Below, one piece after another: positions 32,711-34,460 of a DNA stretch of 34,460 nt (position 1 is its first letter; each line of letters opens with the position of its first letter). Location: positions 1 to 34,460 of IMG/VR virus record IMGVR_UViG_3300035698_028141. One strand, 5' to 3'. This DNA comes from a virus. Made by a program: the position numbers and the translations under genes. A model generated the notes under the pieces. That model saw only the letters and a program-made list of their open reading frames with translations, was not told where the DNA came from and searched no databases.

Positions 32711-33418
32711 TTAATAAGTTTCTAATAAGTCACGAGTTTTGAGGTTACCAAAACAATATGAGCACATATCCCTTTTGAATGGATCCATGTTCTCAAATTT
32801 CTTTAAAAATTCAGGTCCAAGCTTTGATACCTGAGACTTAAATTTTATCGGTTTCCATCCCTTTAAGTCTATCATATGATTTTGAAATGTACATAATGTT
32901 ATTTTGTTACCATACATGCCAAAAGCCTTACATCCGCAATCTGCAGGTAAGCTATCAGGGATAGGCTCATCGGGGATAGCGTAGAATATCTCTCTATCTA
33001 ATATAACAACATTGGGAATCTTCTCTTTTACTATTAGGTCTATATTCTTTTGGTTATTATCATACTTAGAAACAATGACTTTAGTGAGTAGTCCACATAT
33101 CTTCTTAAATTCAGGTAAATACTCTTCGTCAACTCTTAAAGCATTAGTATACATAACTATCTCTGGAGTAATCCCGGATTCCTTCAGCATAATTATAGCT
33201 TCGTGTAGAATAGTCCATAACAAAGGCTCTCCCCCAGAAAGCACTATCCTCTTAAACTGATATCCGCTCGATAAACTATATTCTATCAAGTCTTCCATAT
33301 CAGATAAACTTGTTTCCCAGCCTTTATGATTTTCCATCCAAGGTATTACCGGACAAAACGTACACCTATTCTGGCAAGCTGCGGTTGTTTTAATGGATAA
33401 CCTCATTTCTTGAATCAT
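32711..33418 (-). CDS. Radical SAM enzyme
   Basis: This 235-residue protein has the C-x-x-x-C-x-x-C iron-sulfur motif at Cys15, Cys19 and Cys22 (ACQNRCTFC), followed by the glycine-rich SAM-binding VLSGGEPLLW near 58-67. The C-terminus has further Cys (CGCKAFG, TLCTFQNH, MCSYCFGN) that may bind a second cluster, as in SPASM-type enzymes. It is shorter than a full SPASM enzyme. ATG 33418 has AGGGGA upstream. Placed first in the sugar cassette, it may make or modify a nucleotide sugar or acceptor; the reaction is unknown. Confidence 0.75.
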   Translation of the reverse strand: MIQEMRLSIKTTAACQNRCTFCPVIPWMENHKGWETSLSDMEDLIEYSLSSGYQFKRIVLSGGEPLLWTILHEAIIMLKESGITPEIVMYTNALRVDEEYLPEFKKICGLLTKVIVSKYDNNQKNIDLIVKEKIPNVVILDREIFYAIPDEPIPDSLPADCGCKAFGMYGNKITLCTFQNHMIDLKGWKPIKFKSQVSKLGPEFLKKFENMDPFKRDMCSYCFGNLKTRDLLETY

Positions 33419-33428
33419 CTTTGTCCCC

Positions 33429-34346
33429 TTATAACAATTTATTTAAGTATCTATTTCTATTCATTTTATTAATTATATATGGAGATATTTCCGAGCTACC
33501 ATATGCTTTAGACACGATACCCGGGTATTTATTGATCATTTTTTTACTGGCTACTCCGCCGTTCTGAAGGAACCACTTAAGGGGAGGTCTTATAATTTGA
33601 TTCTTAAAAGCCGGTGCAGTAAACGATGGGACTCCACTTGTGCCAGGTACTGCCAACAGCGGCAGTTCAAAAGGTAAAGCCTCTACGTTATTCCGTGCTA
33701 TATGAAGCAAATTCTTAGTTGGCTTGGTCTTACGCATTCCTTTATATACCCCGGCAACACTATTCCTAATCCCTGCCCATCCTTTTGGTATTAGTTCTCC
33801 TGCAGTTATTGCTACCTTAATAGATTGTCCTTTTACTGGCTTCTTAGTATTTCCCTTCTTTGCCCATTCCTTGAACTGATCAACAGTAAGATAGCTTATC
33901 GCTCCAAGCCCTGTCCATCCTTTCTCATAGTTAGCAAGATAGGTTTTCTTAGCCTCTTCTTCAGTTAAGGCTCCGATAACACACTTATGCTCATCGAATT
34001 TGCCTTTAAACATCTGGTCTATTACAAAGACTATCTGGCTTTCCGGATGGTCACCAATGAAGATGTCTATTTTATCTCCATCTTTAGCATCCTGCGCATT
34101 TGATATATAGCCATAGCCATACTTCATTTCAATAGACCATTTCTTGCCATTATCGGCTGTTCCTGACCTGATTGACCCCTTGGGATTTTCTATCTTTATA
34201 TTAAGCCCATTCCACTTAAATGATCCTTTCTTGTAGTTTTCTGCATTGATCTGAGCTTCTGTAGGATTAATATTTGTATCTTTACGTGCTTTCTGGATAT
34301 CAGACTTTAATCCTGATAACTTAATGATCATTCTTGGACATTTCAT
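33429..34346 (-). CDS. Tagged protein with phage pyrophosphatase-like (InPase) domain
   Basis: This 305-residue protein starts with a near-complete tag (MKCPRMIIKLS, Ser in place of Ala11). The domain at about 45-165 matches the inorganic pyrophosphatase-like domain of phage polyvalent proteins, with AKDGDKIDIFIGDHPES at 87-103, VIDQ at 108-111, FDEHK at 117-121 and a following EEEAKKTYLANYEKGW. Asp residues here would bind metal. The C-terminal ~130 residues are basic, with a helical end. The start overlaps the upstream gene's stop (ATGA). Tag plus polyvalent-type domain suggests it is packaged and ejected into the host. It could hydrolyse phosphate bonds; the substrate is unknown. Confidence 0.72.
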   Translation of the reverse strand: MKCPRMIIKLSGLKSDIQKARKDTNINPTEAQINAENYKKGSFKWNGLNIKIENPKGSIRSGTADNGKKWSIEMKYGYGYISNAQDAKDGDKIDIFIGDHPESQIVFVIDQMFKGKFDEHKCVIGALTEEEAKKTYLANYEKGWTGLGAISYLTVDQFKEWAKKGNTKKPVKGQSIKVAITAGELIPKGWAGIRNSVAGVYKGMRKTKPTKNLLHIARNNVEALPFELPLLAVPGTSGVPSFTAPAFKNQIIRPPLKWFLQNGGVASKKMINKYPGIVSKAYGSSEISPYIINKMNRNRYLNKLL

Positions 34347-34460
34347 GATTTTATCCTACTAAGTCCTCTAATCATTCCGCCAAGCGCAGCGCCTCTTCCA
34401 GTTGCCCAAACCATACCCCTTACATCGTTTTTAAGATAACTTTTAGGAGTTGTATCTGGC
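34343..34460 (-). CDS. Partial gene ending in a glycine-rich segment
   Basis: Only the C-terminal ~38 residues are in the window, in a frame ending in TGA at 34343-34345 that overlaps the next gene's ATG. The visible part contains RGMVWATGRGAALGGMIRGL, a Gly-rich hydrophobic segment like those of the tagged small proteins elsewhere in the window. The start lies outside, so the presence of a tag cannot be checked. Confidence 0.5.
   Translation of the reverse strand, partial: PDTTPKSYLKNDVRGMVWATGRGAALGGMIRGLSRIKS

Noticed and set aside
1-34460. tRNA genes, CRISPR arrays, integrase or transposase genes
   Set aside because: Nothing with these features was seen by eye on either strand; the only direct repeats noted are the in-frame ones in acidic core genes.

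Overview
The window reads as the structural module of a large, AT-rich contractile-tailed (myovirus-type) double-stranded DNA phage. Every gene I can support lies on the minus strand. Genes are packed tightly with ATGA-type overlaps and clear AGGAG/GGAGG ribosome sites. There is no gene-free stretch longer than about 100 bases. I see no tRNA, rRNA, CRISPR array or insertion sequence. The ribosome sites and a membrane/spanin-like gene group suggest a Gram-negative-type host, but the host cannot be fixed from this sequence.

Reading in transcription order (high to low coordinates): the right edge (34.46-33.43 kb) carries the end of a small Gly-rich protein and a protein with a phage pyrophosphatase-like (InPase) domain. 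From 33.42 to 28.92 kb is an overlapping cassette for sugar chemistry: a radical SAM enzyme, a Cys-rich small protein, a GT2-like glycosyltransferase, a LicD-like transferase and two GT-B-like glycosyltransferases. From 28.83 to 26.30 kb is a COOH-NH2 ligase type 2-like protein followed by several small glycine-zipper proteins. From 26.25 to 16.13 kb is the packaging module: a 696-aa unknown, a 333-aa unknown overlapping the large terminase, two Lys/Ala-motif-rich proteins, the portal and a beta-rich protein. From 16.10 to 13.57 kb is a group of membrane proteins with lysis-like features. From 13.56 to 9.35 kb is a prohead-protease-like protein surrounded by small basic or Gly-rich proteins. 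From 9.26 to 5.50 kb are acidic scaffold/core-like proteins, a decoration-like protein and the major capsid protein, ending in a terminator. From 5.43 to the left edge are a TPR-like protein with its own terminator, three neck/connector-like proteins, the tail sheath and the start of the next tail gene, possibly the tube.

The most interesting signal is a shared N-terminal peptide, M-[K/R/N]-C-P-x-x-I-x-K-x-A. It begins ten otherwise unrelated complete genes (two of them with degraded ends), and an eleventh copy is an orphan 11-codon reading frame. It starts the InPase protein, the COOH-NH2 ligase-like protein and many small glycine-zipper proteins. A looser core, hydrophobic-x-K-x-A, recurs in the scaffold-like proteins, near the N-terminus of the major capsid protein and inside the protease. 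The closest known parallel is the T4 capsid-targeting sequence, a roughly ten-residue N-terminal peptide on internal head proteins that the prohead protease removes. My inference is that this phage tags a large set of internal-head cargo with a Cys-Pro-containing peptide cut by its own protease. Several cargo proteins look membrane-active or enzymatic, as expected of proteins ejected with the DNA.

Three places suggest broken or shifted reading frames: about 7.74-7.76 kb, 11.04-11.07 kb and 13.84 kb. They could be assembly errors, decay or recoding.
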